Below are positions 61,496 to 64,000 of a DNA stretch of 64,000 bases, piece after piece. The stretch is taken from assembly GCA_026162565.1 (NCBI GenBank), contig JAOEIQ010000002.1:248001-312000 (forward strand), read 5' to 3'. Each line of letters starts with the position of its first letter. Positions within the stretch are counted from its first letter, which is position 1. Source of the DNA: Flavobacteriaceae bacterium NBU2973. Its GTDB lineage: Bacteria; Bacteroidota; Bacteroidia; Flavobacteriales; Flavobacteriaceae. A model generated the notes under the pieces. That model was given only the letters and a program-made list of their open reading frames with translations. It was not told the DNA's origin and ran no database searches. Both the position numbers and the translations under genes were made by a program.

Positions 61496-63502
61496 ATGAT
61501 AACTAAACAATCTGTGAAAATGCATTTCGATTACAGTAAGCATAAATTAACTAATGAGCAGCTTTTATTACTCTATAAAAATATGCTTAAGCCTCGATTG
61601 ATAGAGGAGAAAATGCTTATTCTATTACGTCAAGGTAAAATTTCAAAATGGTTTTCTGGCATAGGTCAAGAAGCTATTTCTGTAGGCGTAACAATGTCTC
61701 TTGATAAGGAAGAATACATTTTACCAATGCATCGTAATCTAGGCGTATTTACAACACGAGATATTCCTTTATTTAGATTGTTTTGTCAATGGCAAGGCAA
61801 AGCTAGTGGATTTACAAAAGGTCGTGACAGATCTTTTCATTTTGGAACTCAAGAGTACAATATTGTTGGTATGATTTCGCATTTGGGACCACAACTTGGT
61901 GTTGCAGATGGAATTGCTTTGGCAAACTTATTACAAAAAAACAATAGAGTTACAGCAGTATTTACAGGAGAAGGCGGAACTAGTGAAGGTGATTTTCATG
62001 AAGCGTTAAATGTAGCTTCTGTTTGGAACTTACCAGTTATATTTTGTATTGAAAATAATGGTTATGGTTTGTCTACTCCTACAAACGAACAATATAATTG
62101 TGAACATTTAGCGCATAGAGGAAAAGGTTATGGAATGGAATCTCATATTATTGATGGAAATAATATTATAGAGGTTTATACTAAAGTATCAAAAATAGCA
62201 GATAGTATTCGTAAAGAGCCAAGGCCAGTTTTAATAGAGTTTAAAACTTTTAGAATGCGTGGGCACGAAGAAGCCAGCGGAACTAAATATGTGCCACAAG
62301 ATCTTATGGATGAATGGGCTGCCAAAGATCCTATCAATAACTTCAAGGATTATTTGCAAAATGAAGGTATTTTATCTGATGAGCAGGATGAGGCATTTAA
62401 AGAGGTAATTACTGAAGAAATTAATGACAGTCTTAAAAAAGCTGCTGATGAAGAAGCCATACGTCCTAATTTAACTACCGAATTAGATGATGTATGTCAA
62501 CCGTTTAATTATCAAGATTTTAAACCAAATAATACTACTGAAGAAATACGTTTTATAGATGCTGTTTCTGAAGGTTTAAAGCAAAGCATGGAACGTCATG
62601 ATGACTTGGTTATCATGGGACAAGATATTGCAGAATATGGAGGTGTTTTTAAAATAACCGATGGTTTTGTAGAAGCGTTTGGTAGAGAACGAGTTCGCAA
62701 TACGCCTATTTGTGAATCTGCTATTGTTGAAGCAGGAATGGGTTTATCCATTGCTGGAATGAAAAGCGTAGTCGAAATGCAGTTTGCCGATTTTGTATCC
62801 TCTGGTTTTAATCCTATTGTTAACTATCTGGCTAAAGTACATTATCGTTGGAATCAAAATGCCGATGTCGTTGTACGAATGCCTTGTGGAGCAGGAGTAG
62901 GAGCTGGACCTTTTCATAGTCAAACAAATGAAGCTTGGTTTACTAAAACTCCAGGATTAAAAGTAGTTTATCCAGCATTTCCTTATGATGCTAAGGGATT
63001 ATTAGCTACTGCCATTAACGATCCTAATCCTGTTATGTTCTTTGAGCATAAGGCTTTGTATAGAAGTATTCGTCAAGAAGTACCAACAGATTATTACACA
63101 CTGCCATTTGGTAAGGCATCGCTTTTACAAGAAGGAAATGACATCACTATTATTACTTATGGAGCAGGAGTACATTGGGCTTTAAACACATTAGAAAATA
63201 ATCCTGCTATATCTGCAGATTTATTAGACCTACGAACTTTACAACCATTAGATACTGAAGCGATTTTTAATTCTGTAAAAAAGACAGGAAAAGCTATTAT
63301 ATTGCAAGAAGACTCCATGTTTGGTGGTATTGCGAGTGATATCTCCTCATTAATAATGGAAAACTGTTTCGAACAATTAGATGCACCAGTAAAACGTGTG
63401 GCAAGTATCGAAACACCAATTCCATTTATTGGCCAATTAGAAGATCAGTATTTAGCTAAAGGACAATTTGAAGGTGAATTAAGAAAGCTTTTGGAATATT
63501 AA
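61496..63502 (+). CDS. Fused E1 alpha/beta 2-oxoacid dehydrogenase (branched-chain type)
   Basis: 668 residues. Residues ~15-335 are E1 alpha: thiamine diphosphate motif FTGEGGTSEGDFHEAL ending in CIENNGYGLS (GxG...NN), plus FRMRGHEEASGTKYVP. Residues ~345-668 are E1 beta: EIRFIDAVSEGLKQSMERH, VIMGQDIAEYGGVFKIT and GPFHSQTNEAWFTKTPGLK. Such single-chain E1 enzymes are common in Bacteroidota and oxidatively decarboxylate branched-chain 2-oxoacids, or related ones, feeding acyl-CoA for branched fatty acids. The ATG eight codons in (MHFDYSKHKL) is an alternative start. No E2 or E3 gene lies in the window. Confidence 0.92.
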   Translation: MITKQSVKMHFDYSKHKLTNEQLLLLYKNMLKPRLIEEKMLILLRQGKISKWFSGIGQEAISVGVTMSLDKEEYILPMHRNLGVFTTRDIPLFRLFCQWQGKASGFTKGRDRSFHFGTQEYNIVGMISHLGPQLGVADGIALANLLQKNNRVTAVFTGEGGTSEGDFHEALNVASVWNLPVIFCIENNGYGLSTPTNEQYNCEHLAHRGKGYGMESHIIDGNNIIEVYTKVSKIADSIRKEPRPVLIEFKTFRMRGHEEASGTKYVPQDLMDEWAAKDPINNFKDYLQNEGILSDEQDEAFKEVITEEINDSLKKAADEEAIRPNLTTELDDVCQPFNYQDFKPNNTTEEIRFIDAVSEGLKQSMERHDDLVIMGQDIAEYGGVFKITDGFVEAFGRERVRNTPICESAIVEAGMGLSIAGMKSVVEMQFADFVSSGFNPIVNYLAKVHYRWNQNADVVVRMPCGAGVGAGPFHSQTNEAWFTKTPGLKVVYPAFPYDAKGLLATAINDPNPVMFFEHKALYRSIRQEVPTDYYTLPFGKASLLQEGNDITIITYGAGVHWALNTLENNPAISADLLDLRTLQPLDTEAIFNSVKKTGKAIILQEDSMFGGIASDISSLIMENCFEQLDAPVKRVASIETPIPFIGQLEDQYLAKGQFEGELRKLLEY

Positions 63503-63505
63503 AGA

Positions 63506-63577
63506 TGTCATTCAGAGCATAGCAACGAATCTTTAAATTATAGATTCCTCATGTCACTGCGTTCTTTCAGAATGACA
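63506..63577. repeat. Imperfect palindromic repeat (REP-like), possible bidirectional terminator
   Basis: TGTCATTC (63506-63513) pairs with GAATGACA (63570-63577) and GAATCT (63527-63532) with AGATTC (63542-63547), with partial pairing between. The TGTCATTC...GAATGACA ends around a GAATCT core are of a kind I know as a frequent flavobacterial intergenic repeat. It fills the space between two convergent genes and could stop transcription from both sides. Confidence 0.65.
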
Positions 63578-63584
63578 ATCAAAT

Positions 63585-64000
63585 TTAACCTTCAGATTGA
63601 ATTTGTTTAGCAATTGCTTGACACTCATCTAATACACGTAATAAGTTTCCACTCCAAAGCAGACTAATTTCTTCTTCAGTATAGCCACGACGTACTAATT
63701 CTAGAGTAACATTAAAGGTTTCTGATGCATCAGACCAACCTTCAATTCCACCTCCACCATCAAAATCACTACTAATACCTACATGTTTCAATCCTATTTT
63801 ATCAACCAAATAATCTATATGATCTACAAAATCGCCAACATCTGCAGCAGGAGGAAGGTCTGTCATTGTTTTACTTTTCTCATCAACTATTTTTCTCATC
63901 TCCATATATGTCTCAATATAAGCTTCACGTTCAGCTTCTGGCATACTTCTAATCTCACTTCTTTCAACTAATTTTTCACCTAAAGAATCCATAACAATGG
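63585..64000 (-). CDS. Peptidase M19 (membrane dipeptidase), C-terminal part
   Basis: The frame is open to the window edge, so the gene continues beyond base 64000; about 138 residues are visible. The block VDHIDYLVDKIGLKHVGISS then DFDGGGGIEGWSDAS and VRRGYTEEEISLLWSGNLLRVLDE is the M19 dipeptidase C-terminus, including a metal-site aspartate region. M19 enzymes cleave dipeptides, including D-amino acid ones. The ATG at 63992 is probably internal. It converges with the E1 gene. Confidence 0.88.
   Translation of the reverse strand, partial: IVMDSLGEKLVERSEIRSMPEAEREAYIETYMEMRKIVDEKSKTMTDLPPAADVGDFVDHIDYLVDKIGLKHVGISSDFDGGGGIEGWSDASETFNVTLELVRRGYTEEEISLLWSGNLLRVLDECQAIAKQIQSEG

Overview
The window is an AT-rich chromosome segment from a member of the Bacteroidota, almost certainly a (probably marine) Flavobacteriaceae. 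Evidence: a type IX secretion C-terminal domain (27010-30000), bacillithiol synthesis (bshA), lipoproteins with acidic residues after the lipobox cysteine, a MutS2 without Smr domain, a fused E1 alpha/beta 2-oxoacid dehydrogenase, TamB/LptD-type envelope genes, several TTG starts, and promoter -7 boxes of the TAnnTTTG type. Genus is not decided; the Winogradskyella/Lacinutrix/Psychroserpens group is a guess. I see no rRNA, tRNA, CRISPR array, prophage or insertion sequence.

Layout. 1-9 kb: end of a thioredoxin-fold gene, then a minus-strand set rich in RNA-modification enzymes (TsaD, RsmE, TrmH-family, a THUMP-like methyltransferase) mixed with AI-2E transporter and DUF4159 genes, and interrupted by plus-strand genes (DUF1223, an EEP phosphatase, an immunity-like orphan) and a nested palindromic repeat. 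9-17 kb: tamB, pfkA, gap, an N-acetylglucosamine kinase and guaC. 17-19 kb: two small unknown membrane proteins beside a long palindrome. 19-27 kb: lptD-ridA on the minus strand, then amidase, MCE/MlaD and a pair of heterodisulfide-reductase-like Fe-S proteins with an unknown secreted protein between them. 27-38 kb: a T9SS-secreted protein, a small conserved protein, serB, a NagZ/beta-lactamase-fold fusion, bshA, a PrcB-like lipoprotein and a GH109-like oxidoreductase-fold glycosidase, converging on an N-acetylhexosamine kinase/nucleotidyltransferase pair. 40-42 kb: an outer-membrane barrel and an LpxH-like phosphoesterase.

41.7-48 kb is a tight plus-strand operon: aroC, a glutamate-type symporter, a GshB-like ATP-grasp ligase, a two-domain rhodanese, an N-formylglutamate amidohydrolase and a QEGLA-motif (DUF1704) metallopeptidase. 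Its joint function is not known to me, and it sits in a genome that appears to use bacillithiol rather than glutathione. 48-53.4 kb carries a TPR/LuxR-type regulator (with a DCC-family thiol oxidoreductase downstream) divergent from two predicted surface lipoproteins, the second of which is a cholesterol-dependent-cytolysin homologue with a non-canonical C-terminal domain. These two loci are the best candidates for undescribed biology.

53-64 kb: mutS2, a methyltransferase, ung, a small lipoprotein antisense to the end of ung, a five-gene minus-strand operon (IPNS-like oxygenase, SUI1/YciH, DUF1835, nucleoside phosphorylase, NMT1/THI5-like binding protein without signal peptide), the fused E1 gene, and the end of an M19 dipeptidase gene that runs out of the window. 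All functional calls rest on motif recognition by eye; no database search was run.
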